Notes: generated by a model not told the origin, from the sequence alone. A stretch of 64,000 nt of DNA from Megaustenia siamemsis (GCA_032433765.1 JAVIAB010000092.1:65780166-65844165), one strand, 5' to 3'. Shown: positions 22,590 to 35,269, counted from the first letter of the stretch. A program made the numbers and translations.

Positions 22590-22840
22590 GGGAGCCGCGT
22601 TAGCTTAGTGGTTAGTGAACTGGACTACAAGGACAAGAGGGTAGGGTTCGATCCCAACCGACAGCTTCCGGTTCACCCAGCCTTTAATGGGTATCTGAAT
22701 TTTTTCTGGGAAAGTAAAGCGGCACGGGCGTAATACCGACCATATAACCCCAAAAATCATGTGCCGAAGGTTTGTGAAATGTATGGACACTAACACCATA
22801 TTCCCTATACGCCACTTGACGTGACGGGGGTACTTTACTT
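22590..22840 (+). mobile_element. tRNA-derived SINE (S1 type), copy 1
   Basis: Head with TTAGCTTAGTGGTTAGTG (A box) and AGGGTTCGATCCCAACC (B box), then a shared body (TTCTGGGAAAGTAAAGCGGC, CGGGCGTAATACCGACC, CACCATATTCCCTATACG) ending GGGGGTACTTTACTT. It is bracketed by CTTATGACGT (22579-22588) and CTTATAACGT (22841-22850), a target-site duplication with one mismatch. Confidence 0.9.
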
Positions 22841-22954
22841 CTTATAACGTTACCCTCCCCCATCTCTTAGATAGTGAGATCCGATGTCTAGCTCTCTCGT
22901 ATAACGGTAACAAATAGGAGATACCGTGCTCACTTGCGCACATTAGAGATCCCT

Positions 22955-23232
22955 TTCTTCTTCTTTTCTCTTTTCACTGATACCTAAAATGTGTCGTGGT
23001 TTGTATCAATTGTCGTTCATGAGCTGCTGGAATTGTCTGAATTTGTGATTTTCCTTTGTTGTTACATGTCTCTGTCACTGCATCTATCCATCTTCTTCTA
23101 GGTCTTCCTCTTGGTCTTTTTCCATGCATTCTCGAGAAGAACGCCCTTGATGGCGATTGGTGAGGATTCATTCTGACCAGGTGACCAAACCATTTAAGTT
23201 GTTGTTGTTCTATATATTCTTGGAAGGGTTTG
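22955..23232 (-). mobile_element. LINE fragment D3, RT C-terminus and 3' end
   Basis: Minus-strand copy of the 7705-8052 lineage: YIEQQQLKWFGHLVRMNPHQ, SRAFFSRMHGKRPRGRPRRR, WIDAVTETCNNKGKS and a GAAGAAGAAAG-type tail at the left edge (22955-22975). The frame is open through this segment. It abuts a + strand LINE of a different lineage at 23233, so the long antisense frame beyond that point is meaningless. Confidence 0.85.
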
Positions 23233-24015
23233 TCCCTTTGCATTAAAATCGAAAATAAAATAAAGCAGGGTAAAATGAGCTTACTTGATGAGAGATCACA
23301 ACAGCTAGGACTGAAGATTAATAGAGATAAGACCAACATGATGAGAATTAATACAGTTGGCAATAACCAAATAAAACTAGGAGAATTACCTCTATTAGAT
23401 GTACAATCATAAATATATCTGGGCAGTAATATAGATAAAGAGGGAGGAACAGAAAATGATACCAAAATAAGGATATCAAAAGCAACAGGAGCTTTCATTG
23501 CACTGGGAAACATATGGAAATCCAAAGAAATTAGGTTAAATACTAAAATAATCATTTTCAACTCAAATGTTAAGGCGGTCCTGTTATATGTCTGTTAAAC
23601 ATGGAGAACAACAAAATTGACAATCAACGAGATACAGATTTTCATTAATGGATGCTTACGCAGGATAAAAGGATGGAAATGGCAGGACAATATCACTAAC
23701 ATAAAATTATGGAAATGTACCAGTCAAACACCAGTGGATAAAGAGATACAGCGAAGACGATGGCGCTGGATAGGACACACACTACGGAAGCCAACTGAGA
23801 GTATTACACAACAGGCCCTTTTTGGAATCCCCAGGTGAAAAGACAAAGAGGAAGACCAAGGAATTCTTGGAGAAGACAGATAGAAGCAAAGGTGAAGATG
23901 ATGCGGAAGACATGGAATGATCTTAAAAGAATGGCAAAAAACAGAACGACTTGGAAAGTGTTTGTTGAAGACCTATGCTCCACTGGGAGCTAAAAAGGTA
24001 GTAGAAGAAGAAGAG
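23233..24015 (+). mobile_element. LINE fragment E1, RT C-terminal part
   Basis: This starts just after the catalytic loop region and reads LLDERSQQLGLKINRDKTNM, ELPLLDVQS, NIDKEGGTENDTKIRISKA, NIWKSKEIRLNT, RWRWIGHTLRKPTESITQQA, and then a frameshifted GRPRNSW region ending near GTAGTAGAAGAAGAAGAG. Stops are few, so the copy is moderately young. It is the same lineage as the long copy at 29.33-32.18 kb. Confidence 0.9.
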
Positions 24016-24299
24016 ATTAAAATCGAAAATAGAAGGTCATAAATATGGCCGCTGCCCGGGCAAATTTGTCAGCAGAAACGTACCAAGATTGTAAATACCA
24101 GGCCGTGCTACGGAGTTCGTGCACGTGGGTCAGGATTCTCATCGGATTTTCTCGACATCCTCGAGGACGATATCGGAGAACCTATGGATTCATTCGATGT
24201 GCACTGGATAATGATCCTAACAACGATAACACTCACAGAGGAAAGTGAGAACCTGAGAGAGGGAGGAAGAAATTAGAAACAAACACCGAGAGACGATAG

Positions 24300-24342
<43 letters not shown>

Positions 24343-24930
24343 ATGAGAGAGAGAAAATGAGAGAGAGAGAGAGCGATAAAGGTAGTGGGAAAAAGTGAGC
24401 GAGAAAGAAAGGAATATACCAGTACAAGAAGAACGTAATAACATTGTTAATTTGCCACATTGTAGACAGGTAGTTGTAGAGATCTAAAATCGCTTTAAAC
24501 TAATCAGCGTGGCACGCGATGATAATGCTCTAGATAAGCAAAACAAAGAAAGTTAAGATCTAAATGAAGTTATTCCCAGACCATGTTTGGCCAGGACTTG
24601 GAACCGTATTAATCATAACAGTTTCAAAGTCATTTGTTCTTGGTAGACTCCAACTCTGAGCATAACCGTATACGTGCATTACACTCGAGACATCACGATA
24701 TCCGTTTCACGAATTACTCCATTTGCAGATTTCAAACACCGGATGTAGTACTAAATCAAGACATCGTAAATTTGTACCGGCTACAGTACTTCTGCTAACA
24801 AAGATCGATTTCTTGTTGCATCCGAGAGGAAATTTGGCCACAATCTATCTCAAGTGTCACCAAACTCTTCTACCTCTTGTGTCTACACAATTTTTGTCTT
24901 GTGTGTTGTAAAAAAAAAAAAAATAAAATA
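24016..24930. other. Unassigned; (GA)n at 24303-24375
   Basis: No element recognised. The 24045-24240 portion is richer in GC than its flanks and has an open frame without known motifs. A GAGA microsatellite occupies 24303-24375. Confidence 0.5.
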
Positions 24931-25176
24931 AAGTACCCCTGTCACACCAAGTGGTGTATAGGGAATATGGAGTTAGTGACCATACATTTTACAGACCTTC
25001 AGCACATGATTTTTGGGGTAATGTGGTCAGTATTACGCCCGTGCCGCTTTACTTTCCCAGAAAAAAAATCCGGTACCCATTAAAGGCTGGGTGAACCGGA
25101 GCCGTCGGTTGGGATCGAACCCTACTTCTTGTCCTTTGTAGTCCAGTTCACTAACCACTGAGCTATCGCGGCTCCC
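24931..25176 (-). mobile_element. tRNA-derived SINE (S1 type), copy 2
   Basis: Minus-strand copy. The A box region reads GCTCAGTGGTTAGTGAACTG and the B box GTTCGATCCC; the body blocks are the same as at 22590. Its 3' tail is T-rich (seen on the + strand as the A-run and AAATAAAATAAAG at 24911-24932). The perfect 10-bp direct repeat GTGTGTTGTA (24901-24910 and 25179-25188) is the target-site duplication. Confidence 0.92.
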
Positions 25177-25188
25177 TAGTGTGTTGTA

Positions 25189-25750
25189 GTTAGTTATAAT
25201 TTCATAGACTTCTGCCTCCGCGTGCTTCTCGTTTTATTTTTTTGAACCTGACTGTCGTCGCGACTGTGCTGAACAGTTATTTTAAAATGACGTTTCTTCT
25301 ACAATTATTGTGTAATCTTCCTCTGAATGACCATGGTTCAGAAAAACTGTTTTCGATGGCCGTCGTCTTTGGTCATGCGGTAAACGTAGACAGGCTCCAC
25401 TTTCTTCACTTAAACATCAATCTTCACGGGGTATCTCAAGTCGTACCCAATGTATGTATATCTTCGTTGAAACTGCCTTCCGCCATGTTTTCTTTGATCT
25501 GTCTCATTTTCTCCCTAGTTCATGTGACAGTTTCTGCATTCTTACCGAGAAGATGGCAGATAAATTTCCAAAACCTTCCTATTATTGAGCAGTTCTTGCA
25601 TGTTAATTGTGATTGCTCTGCTTATTCTCAGAATATACTCAAACAGCTTATGATATTTTGACTGTTTATTGTATATGTAATTAGCAAATATCACTTTGAG
25701 ATGAATAGCAAACAGTGCTGAGTATGATATTGTGTAGTGTGTTGGGTTTG
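25189..25750. other. Unassigned; 139-codon open frame without ATG
   Basis: The + strand is open from 25242 to 25661 but starts at TTG and has no recognised domain. I do not call it a gene. Confidence 0.35.
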
Positions 25751-25751
25751 T

Positions 25752-26010
25752 CACGTTATGTTATGTTATTGTGTAGTGTGTTGTGGTGTGTTATGGTATG
25801 GTATGTTATTGTGTAGTGTGTTGTGGTGTGTTATGGTATGGTATGTTATTGTGTAGTGTGTTGTGGTGTGTTATGGTATGGTATGTTATTGTGTAGTGTG
25901 TTGGCTTTGTCACGTTATGGTATGTTATTGTGTAGTGTGTTGTGCGTGTTATGGTATTTGGTATGGTATTGTGTAGTGTGCTGTGATGTGTTATGTTATG
26001 GTATGGTATT
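25752..26010. repeat. Minisatellite, about 40-bp unit
   Basis: About six units of TTATGGTATGGTATGTTATT and GTGTAGTGTGTTGTGGTGTG. The first four are nearly identical and the later ones lose blocks. It grades into GT/AG-rich degenerate sequence up to about 26200. Confidence 0.95.
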
Positions 26011-26273
26011 GTTAAGTGAAATAATGTGCATCAAGTTGAGGAAAAGTAAGATTAGATAATATGGGGAAGGGGGAGATAAGTTAGGTTATGTATAGCAAGG
26101 TAAAGTGAGTTATGATAAGATGATGTGAGGTTAAGTGGCATGAGACGAATAAAGGTAAATAAAGTATAGTGAAGTGAGTATTATAAAGTGAGAGGAGGCA
26201 TACCAAGGTATAGGTGTCCCATAGTATGATCGTTACTGAAATGTAAAATTTAAAGCCTTATTTCTCTTAAACA

Positions 26274-26324
<51 letters not shown>

Positions 26325-28164
26325 AATGCTATCCTTCTGTGACCGAAAGTTAGGTACCAATTTATTTTCCTCTAAGATTACCGGAGAACGTTTGATTCCA
26401 ACTTATGGTAATGGATACACAATATGTGTTCTTCTCTCTAGACTTTGCTATTCAATTCTCATGAGGGCTGTAATCCCCTAAAAGTCGAACATCTGTCTAA
26501 TATGATAATCATATTTTCTTATAGCCACGTGATGATGAATTATTTGTACTAAAATACTTGAATTAACATTTTTATATTATTCATATTTTATTTCTATTTT
26601 TGTGTTATTTTAAATCCATGCTCTAACTTTTATTTTATTACTATTACGTTGGTGTAGAAAAAAAAAGTCGATTTATACACACCCGAAGAAAAACAATGTT
26701 AAGCAAGACAAGAATAGTAGTCATCGACCCCCTTACTGAAATTGAACAAGAACATATGGCAAGCTACAATGCGGGTCAATTGTATCGTCGGATATTACTG
26801 AAAGGCGGATGACGATGTTGGTATAGCAAGTTTTGTGTAGATTAAGAACCACTGGTTAAATTTTATTTTAAAAGGATAGAAGCAATATAGAAGGGACCGC
26901 CGTTATTTACTGCCTCCTGTCAGAACATAGATAAAAGCACATACATAACGGAAGTAATTTACATTCATTAATGCCGCCCGTAGCTATCAGGTAGGACCTG
27001 CTTCTAAATGTTAATTTTGTATTCAGTTTCTACTGTTTTTAACACACCGTAATGGGTCTATTCAAAACTGTCTTCTGCTCATATTCTGGATATTTTGTTC
27101 AGTTGTTCGTGTTTAAATACACATACAGTGTAGAAGGATTTGTTTTTCGCACATTCATGTTTAATATGCAAAGTTGCAGTTCTATATGTTCTTTGTGTAC
27201 TGGATGATCATTTCTTCTTAATCGGAAAACGTTAAAGTAATAATCGTTTGGATTTATTTCTCACTGCAATAATCTAACCGTGGAAGTAGAGGAAATTTAT
27301 CATCCAAAAGTGCAGGTTAGTTAGTGGACACGCCTAAACCATCGCCTACTTTAGGTGCGCAGAGAGAGCAATCCAGGAAATCTCCACCAACGTGACATAT
27401 TCCGCTATGCGCGCTATAAACGGCTGACATCATTCTAGCAATAACCGCCCTTCTCGAAAAGCTGAAAACGTCACGCTAGTGAAGGTTTTCAGGGATTTCC
27501 ATTTCTGGGTGCAGGTCCATCTAATGAAGGCTAGACTCAACTAACTCTGTGTGATAATATTTATTTATTCTCTCGGAGATATACACATTAATTTTTTTTT
27601 TTATAACTTTCTCTGCCTCTGTTCCATTTCGACGTGGAATGCGAATGGAGAGTTCATGTTCTTGCTTTGTAAAGTGTCTCCTACATGGTGCCCATCAGGT
27701 GAGCGCTGTTTCAATGATTTTACCTGCCTATCTTCTTCTATGTCTATTCACTCACCACTGCCTCTGAGTGTGTAAGTTTGAACGTTAGTACCTGATAAAA
27801 AGCACCGGTGCCTTAATATTTATGTCTTAATTGCGAAATATATTTCACGACTTCTTTTACCTTTGTGCTTAATGTTGATATCTTTGTTGCCTAACTTTGT
27901 TATATTATATCTGTTGCATTACTTCCATCTTTTAACATACTGCATTGGCTGAATGCATGCGAGCTTTACTGTTAACTTTGGATGGTGGATGAATAACAGA
28001 GGCGAGGCGCAGAATAACGTAGCTTTCTGGCTCTCTCTTTTTCTCTCCCCCCCCCCCTCCTTATCACTATCTCTTTCTCTTCACTTCCTCTTATGCTCCA
28101 TCGGGTGCTGAAGGAGGTACAAAGTTTACGTTCTTGCAACAAACAATGAGTTATAGTGAACAAA
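26011..28164. other. Unassigned; (CT)n at 26276-26322
   Basis: No gene or element recognised in about 2.1 kb. It contains a pure CT tract at 26276-26322 and a C-rich stretch at 28048-28060. Confidence 0.5.
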
Positions 28165-28419
28165 GGGAGCCGCGAAAGCTCAGGGGTTTGTGAATTGGAC
28201 TACAATGGACAAGAGGTCGGGTTCGATTCTGGTATTAGCGGCTTCCAGGTTCACCCAGCTTTAAATTGGTACCGGAATTTTTCTGGGAAAGTAAAGCGGC
28301 ATGGAAGTAATGCTCACCCGAAAACCCATGTGAGTTTGCAAGGTCTGCAAAAAAAATTATGGTCACTAACACCATATTCCCTATACGGCACGTGGCGTGA
28401 CGGGACACTTTACTTACTT
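28165..28419 (+). mobile_element. tRNA-derived SINE (S1 type), copy 3
   Basis: GGGAGCCGCGAAAGCTCAGG head, GTCGGGTTCGATTCTGG B box, the same body blocks, and a CACTTTACTTACTTT tail. Flanked by TTATAGTGAA (28151-28160) and TTATGGTGAA (28420-28429), a target-site duplication with one mismatch. It is more diverged than copies 1 and 2. Confidence 0.88.
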
Positions 28420-28429
28420 TTATGGTGAA

Positions 28430-29329
28430 TATCATAGAAAAGTCATTAAATGAAACTACATACAGGCCTGTATGTGACGAAATCGTCATTCATAAAGAGA
28501 CCTGCAATGCAAATAATAACATTGCCAAAAACATGTTTAACTTTACTTGCTAGTATCTACAAACATCTATTAATACACACATCACATGACTATGCACTTT
28601 GGAATCAATTTTGGCTGCACTTTAAAAACTTAGGCTTCCACACAAAGAATTTGAACATGTTTCATATTAACAAAGTTCGTACAGACTCTTCTACTGAAAC
28701 ACCCACACTCATATAGAAAATTCACATCATTATTTTTTTTTAAACTTAAAGTTAATTATAATTTTAGGGAACTTAGACATTTTTCTTAATTAGTTGGTTA
28801 ATTTAGCAGAACCGCACAAATTACTTTTGAGATTTCTTCAAAGTATTCTGTTATTTTTGCGCAAGCGACAAGTATGAATGTTAATGATTCCAGTTCCTTG
28901 ATGTAAATTATACTTTCTACCGGTCTCCATGCTTTTCTTAATCCTGTCATTTTATAGATAACATCATAACGGTAATACTCAAACATCACCAGTTAGCGCT
29001 ACCGTCTTGTTGCAGATTACACCTGTTGTGTCAGTTCTCCGACGTTGGTCGTGTGTATAATTTTAGAATATTTCGTTTATGAAAAAAGTGAATTTCATTT
29101 TATGATTTACCGGTCACCGAGATTCAGCTTGTTCTTTCATGATTTGAACTGCCAAATGTAATGTTAAGTGCTGTACCTAAACATTTGACCTATGTTTTGT
29201 GGTCTAAATCCGAAAGGACTGAGCACTATATTACACCTACCTGGAGATCACAGAAATTTGAAATAAGAAGATCGTTCTTGAGTTAGTTTTGAACTCAGTA
29301 TTTTTCAACAGGAAGCTAACATCCTACCC
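28430..29329. other. Unassigned AT-rich sequence
   Basis: Nothing recognised; the left end of the following LINE may reach slightly further upstream than called. Confidence 0.45.
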
Positions 29330-29491
29330 TCATCTGCACAAATTAAACGAAAGTACATATCGTACTTATCATCAGGACACCAGGAACCTGGAGCACAACA
29401 TAGTGAAGGGGTAGCTATAATGTTATCAAGGAATGCACAAGAAGACACTGATAGAATGGGAAGCAGTAGGGCCAGGACGAATGAGAGCAAC

Positions 29492-29522
<31 letters not shown>

Positions 29523-32180
29523 CACAATATCCAATGCTGCGCACCAACCAATGATGAGGATTCTTTAGTTGAAGATGAATTCTATAAACAGCTGCAATGT
29601 CAGTTGGATGAAAGACGAGCCAGGAATATTATAATCTTGATGGGAGATCTAAATGCAAAAGTAGGATCGGACAACAGAAGCTTCGAAGAGATTGTGGGGA
29701 AACGTGGACTTGGAGAAATAAATAAGAATGGAGAGATATCTGTGAATTTCTGTGCCCTTAATCACGTGAGCCTAGGAGGAACAATATTACAACATAAAAG
29801 AATACATAAAGCTAGATGGGTGTCACCAGATCATAGAACGGAGAATTAAATTGACCACATATGTATTAATAATAAGTTTAAGTCATCCTTACATGATGTC
29901 AAAGTATATAAAGGAGCAGATGTGGCTTCAGATCATCATCTTCTGGTGGCAGAACCTAAACTTAAACTAAAAAGATATACTACAACGAATAAGGGTAGAA
30001 AGTATTTCAATGTCAGGTTTCTTAAAGAACAAGGAATTAAAGATAAATTTACAGTCGCACTATCAAACAAATACCATGTCCTGCAACAACTAAAAAATAC
30101 AATAAATATAGAAGATCACTGGAAACAGGTAAAGGATATATGGAAAGAGACATGCGAAGAAACGCTGGAGAAAAGGGAACGTCATAATAAGGCTTGGATG
30201 ACAGCAAAGACCATGGATAAAATTAAAGAAAGAAAGAATAAGAAAGCAGACATAAATAAAAGCAAAACAAGAAGTAATAAAGCCAAGACACAGGAAGCTT
30301 ACACAGAGGTGAACAAAGAAGTAAGAAGATGCATTAAAAGGGATAAGAGGAAATAAATAGATGAACTAACTAAAGAGGCAGAGGAAGCAGCAAATAAAGG
30401 GAAAATGAAAGAACTATTCAACAGCACAAAGAAATTAAGTGGAAAATACAAACCTTTATTAAAGATAAGAAAGGAAATCTGCTTAGTAATATAAGGGAAC
30501 AAATGGAGAGATGGAAAGAGCACTTTGAAGAACTTTTGAACAGACCCGGCTCAAATAACCCTCCAGATATACTACCAGCAGAATAAGAGTTACACGTTAA
30601 CTGTGGAAAACCAAGCAAGGAAGAAATAATGAAAGCGATCAAGCTTTTAACAAATGGTAAAGCCACAGGACCAGATGAAATTCCTTCAGAAACCATCAAA
30701 GCAGATATTATTCACAACCCCCAAGATTTTACATAATCTATTAGATAAAATTTGGGAGAGGGATGAGATACCTAAAGACTGGAAAGAAAATTATATGATC
30801 AAACTACCAAAGAAAGGAAGTTTACAGGAGTGCACACATTATAGGGGAATTATGTTATTATCAATGCCAGGAAAAATATTAAGCAAAATCATTCTGGAGA
30901 GACTAAAAGAGGCCATAGTGAAACATTTGAGAGGTGAACAAGCAGGTTTTAGGAAGAACAGATCATGTGCTGATCAAATAACTACCCTACGTATAATAGT
31001 TGAACAAAGTTTAGAACTAAAATACCCACTTTATATTGAATTCATAGATTACGAAAAGGCATTTGATAGTTTAGACAGAAGAATGTTTTTGAAGTTGCCG
31101 AGTCATTACGGAATCCCCATAAAGTTTATTAAACTGATAAGAACAATGTATGAAGGAATGAAATGTAATGTGATGCATAAAGGACAGATTACAGAAGCAT
31201 TTGAAATAAGAACAGGAGTAAGGCAGGGATGCCATCTATCTCCATTTCTCTTTCTACTGGCTATATATTGGATTATGAAAATAACTAAAGACAACAAAAA
31301 TGGAATCCAGTGGTCACTGACCTAGCAACTTGATGATTTAGACGTTGCTGATGACATAGCTCTCCTATCACACAACCATCAACAGATGCAAGATAAAACG
31401 AGCATACTTGATGAGAGAGTATAACAGATGGGACTGAAAATAAATAGAGATAAGACCATAATTATGAGAATTAATGCAGTTGGCAATAAAAAAAATAAAA
31501 CTAGGAGAAATACCTCTACTAGACGTACAGTCTTACATATATCTGGACAGTAATATAGACAAAGAGGGAGGAATAGAAAATGATACCAAAATAAGGATAT
31601 CAAAAGAAAGAGGAACACCTGTTGCACTGGCAAACATATGGAAGTCCAAAGAAATTAGGTTAAATACAAAAATAAAAATGTTCAACTCCAATGTTAAGTC
31701 AGTCTTATTATATGGCTGTTAAACGTGGAGAACAACTAAAATGACAATCATGAAGATATCGACTTTCATTAATGGATGCTTACGCAGAATAAAAGTATGG
31801 AAATGGTAGGACAAAATCACTAACATAGAATTATGGAAAATTACCAGTCAAATAACAGTGGATAAAGAAATACAGTGAAGACGATGGTGATGGATAAGAC
31901 ACATACTGTGTAAGCCAATTGAGAGTATTACACAACAGGCCCTTTTTTGGAATCCCCAGGGAAAAGACAAAGAGGTAGAGGTAGACCAAGGAATTCTTGG
32001 AAAAGACAGATAGAAGCAGAGATGAAGATGATGGGGAAGACATGGAACGATCTTAAAAGAATGGCAAGAAACAGAACGGCTTGGAAAGTGTTTGTTGAAG
32101 ACCTATGCTCCACAGGGAAAATAAAGGTAGAAGAAGACACCTCGTACTTTAATAACCTAGTAGTAGTCTTGTAGTTCTTT
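29330..32180 (+). mobile_element. LINE copy E2, endonuclease and reverse transcriptase
   Basis: The longest LINE in the window. Order on the + strand: endonuclease (GVAIMLSRNAQ; CYAPTNDEDS; NIIILMGDLNAKVG near 29625-29665; a stop in ENxIDHICINNKFKSS; ASDHHLLVAEPKL near 29925-29955), a lysine-rich linker (29960-30350), RT fingers (GKATGPDEIPSETIKADII near 30657-30710), FIDYEKAFDSLDRRMF (near 31040-31090), RTGVRQGCHLSPFLF (near 31205-31250), the loop DLDVADDIALL with VADD where FADD is usual (near 31330-31365), and the C-terminal part with GKRQRGRGRPRNSWKRQIEA (31960-32015) and CSTGKIKVEED. It has several stops and frameshifts, plus an A27 tract at 29496-29522. It is 5'-truncated. Same lineage as 23233-24015. 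Confidence 0.95.
29496..29522. repeat. Poly-A tract (27 bp) inside LINE endonuclease
   Basis: An uninterrupted A27 replaces a few lysine-type codons between the GRMRATF and NIQCCAPTND codons, shifting or padding the ORF. Confidence 0.9.
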
Positions 32181-32189
32181 CTCAGAAAA

Positions 32190-32300
32190 GCAGTAACAAT
32201 TTTGGCTCAGTGAACCTAGAAGTCGTCAAGTAGGATCGAAACCGTCCTCTTGTTATCAGTAGACCAGTTCACTAACTATGATCCTGCTGCGGCTCCTTTC
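32190..32300 (-). mobile_element. tRNA-derived SINE (S1 type), copy 4, head only
   Basis: Read on the minus strand: GGAGCCGCAGCAGGATCATA, GTTAGTGAACTGGTCTAC, GGTTTCGATCC. It matches the head of the S1 family but is diverged and lacks the body. It abuts the 3' end of the preceding LINE. Confidence 0.7.
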
Positions 32301-32459
32301 GTCCCTACAGCGATCCCTGAACACAATGTCGTCTGTATCACACGTAGCTAATGATATCTTCAATCATAACGTTCATTAATTCATTGCACTAACTCATTAC
32401 CCATGAGAGGGGCAGAGGAAAGTAAATAAATAAGCAAAGTTTAAAACAACAAGCCCAAA
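32301..32459. other. Unassigned sequence
   Basis: Nothing recognised. Confidence 0.4.
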
Positions 32460-33300
32460 AAACGATAAAGAAGTCAAATCACAGTTGCCTTCAGCCACAG
32501 TCATTGTTACTGGCCCACACCTTTAATCACACCAGTCTTCAACTATAGCACCATTCAATCACACCGACCTTAGGTCGTTAGTTTCTTTAATTACCGTCAT
32601 CTTTAGTCAGAATTAGAATCAATCACAACTCTCTTCAGTCATAACTATTGTCAATTTCAAGTATCCTCGATCACAACTATCTTCATTCACAACTATCATT
32701 GCTCACAAATATCTTATTTTAGACTTTTCAATATCAGCTTTCTTCAACAACTAATTATTCCTAATGCCAGCTATATTTCACTGCAAATTTCCTCATTTAC
32801 AGATGGTTTCAGTCCCATTCTATTTAATTGCACGTGTCTTTAATCACAGTTAAATTCAATCACATATTCTTCATTAATCCTTTTCAAGAATCATATCTTT
32901 ATTGAACTCATTTACTTTCAATCACATTCTTTCTGAAAGCTTCGCTATTTTAAATCAAACGACGAGTTCGTTAAGTTTAAAGTGTCTTCAATGTCAGCGT
33001 TGTCAGATCACAACAATTTACTACTATAATTGTCTTTATTCAGAGGTACCATGAATGAAAACTGTCTTCGGTAACATATGTTCATTTGTAACAACAGTCA
33101 CAACGTGCCGGCCTAACTACCCTGAACTACGTACAATGCAATTCAAATCGCTGTTGCTTTTTATCGCAGGTTTATCCTTTCAAAGACAACTTCAGCTACA
33201 GCTATGTCAAGCACAGTTGACTTCAATCATTGCTACACGTATACCTAGTCACAATTATCTTCACTACAGCTGCTTTTAATTACAACAATCTTTTAACACA
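32460..33300. repeat. Ancient degenerate short tandem repeat
   Basis: Over about 840 bp, variants of TCAATCACAACTATCTTCA recur at short irregular spacing (for example around 32620-32710 and 33175-33300). No two neighbours are identical, so this looks like a minisatellite of roughly 16-20 bp that has decayed by point mutation. Confidence 0.6.
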
Positions 33301-33335
33301 TATTCAATGCGATTCAGAAAATTACGAAAGGTGAT

Positions 33336-33339
<4 letters not shown>

Positions 33340-33394
<55 letters not shown>
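33340..33394. repeat. (CT)n microsatellite
   Basis: About 54 bp of pure CT, in the same relative position as the GA tract at 20907-20988. Confidence 0.95.
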
Positions 33395-33396
<2 letters not shown>

Positions 33397-33715
33397 GATC
33401 AGGACTCAATCAGAGTAGGATTCCAGACACTCACATGAAGACAGCTGTCTGTTTAAGTAAATTGACATCATAATTAAAGTCATTTAGAGTGTTATCCACT
33501 CTGCTTGAATACCTGTTAAAAAGTTGCACTGTGTTCTGCGCCAGTGGCCCAGTGCATCCGATTTCAGCCAGCATTTTTGTCAGGTTTGCTTTCCTTAGCC
33601 TTTGCTTGTCCCAGTCTTCCTGAAAGGCAGTAGACTGTCTTTTCTGTAGGGGGATTCTGCCCTTAGATGGTCGGCCCTCCCAGGTTTAGGAGCACCATCT
33701 GCCCGAGTCACTAGA
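33395..33715 (-). mobile_element. 320-bp unique segment of composite element M2
   Basis: Reverse-orientation counterpart of 20576-20906. Shared blocks include TGACTCGGGCAGATGGTGCT, AAATCGGATGCACTGGGCC and CACTGGCGCAGAACACAGTG. Its frame is altered by small indels relative to the first copy. It is bracketed by (CT)n on the left and the 36-38-bp minisatellite on the right. Confidence 0.7.
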
Positions 33716-34735
33716 GGTGACTAACACAGACATGCACACACAAAGATATGAGATGCGACTAACACTGAAATGCACACAACGATATGAGGCATGACTAACA
33801 CTGACACACACCAAAATATAAGATATGACTAACACAGACACACACACTAAGATATGAGACTTGACTAGCACAGACACACTCTGAAATATGAGATATGACT
33901 AACACAGATACACACACTAAGATATGAGATATGACTAAACACAGGCATGCACACACAAAGATAAAGAAAGGAGATGTGACTAACATAGACATGCACACAC
34001 AAATATATGTGATATTACTAAACACAAACACACAAAGATATGAGACATGACTAACATAGACAGACACACACGAAGATGAGATGTGACTAGCATGGACATA
34101 CACACAAATATATGAGATATGACTAACATAGACAAGCACACACAAATGTATGAGATATGACTAACATAGACATGCTCACAAAGATATGAGATATGACTAA
34201 CACAGATAGGACACACAAAGGTATGATACATGACTAAGGCAGATACACACTAAGATATGAAATATCACTAAACACAGACACACACAAAGATATGAGACAA
34301 GATTAACACGGACACACACCAAGATATGAGATATGACTAACATGACACACACCAAGATATGAGCCATGGTCAGCACACACACATAAGCTAAGATATGAGC
34401 AATGCCTAGCATAGAAACACACCAAGATATGAGCCATGGCTAGCACAGAAACACATTACGATATGAGCCATGGCTTCACGAAAACATCCCAAGATATGAA
34501 CCATGACTAGCACAGAAACACATCAAGATATGAGCCATGGCCAGCACGGAAATACACCATGATATGAACCATGGCCAGCACAGACACACACCAAGATATG
34601 AGCCATGGCCAGCCCAGACACACACCAAGATATGAGCCATGGCCAGCACATACACCCACCAAGGTATCAGCCATGGCCAGCACATACACCCACCAGGATA
34701 TGAGCTACGACTAACATATACACTTGAGGTGATCT
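33716..34735. repeat. 36-38-bp minisatellite, copy M2
   Basis: About 27 units containing AAGATATGAGATATGACTAA and CACAGACACACAC, the reverse complement of the array at 20029-20575. Toward 34300-34700 the units become GATATGAGCCATGGCCAGCA, the same variant as at the far end of the first copy (20030-20045). Confidence 0.95.
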
Positions 34736-35269
34736 TTTAAAAAGTTACTTTTTGTGCTTAAGAACTACCTCCACTCTCACCATCCACGCAGTCCTTTTCT
34801 CTATTCCCCTACCCTCACTCTTCCACCAACCACCACTTCTCCATTTCCTTTTTTGAGATCTGCAAACACAGATTAACGAATTATCAACATCCTTTAAAGG
34901 AAGTCGGTAGCATCAAAGTCATTTCCTGTTCCCTCACTTCACCAGAATTAAACTTAATGATTCCCTGTAAAACAGCTCCCGAAATTGAGTTTGACAATCT
35001 TTTACGTTTTTTTTTAATAAAAAAAAGTCTTATAAAATATATCCAGTGGTCACATTTGTCATTTGTGTGTAATGTTATTGATGCTTTTCTTTACTTTTAA
35101 TTCTTACAGAAATCTTTAAATGGTAACATTTCAGGTTATTTAGGGATAGCGTAATCAATGTATCTATTGAATACGTATCGATAGTGGCGAAATAATGGTA
35201 TTAAATTGGATTCAACAGATGTTTTACTTCTTAAAGAAAACGTGAAATAGAATGTTTAATAGAATGTTC
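34736..35269. other. Unassigned sequence
   Basis: Nothing recognised. Confidence 0.45.

Noticed and set aside
22590..22665. Functional tRNA gene suggested by A and B boxes
   Set aside because: The same head is followed by a common body in five copies with target duplications; it is a SINE head without a foldable cloverleaf or acceptor pairing that I could confirm.
22974..23561. 195-codon minus-strand frame as one gene
   Set aside because: Only its right-hand C-terminal part (22974-23232) is real LINE sequence; the rest is antisense of a + strand LINE of a different lineage.
25242..25661. 139-codon open frame as a host gene
   Set aside because: Starts at TTG, has no recognised motif and has competing frames; not enough support.
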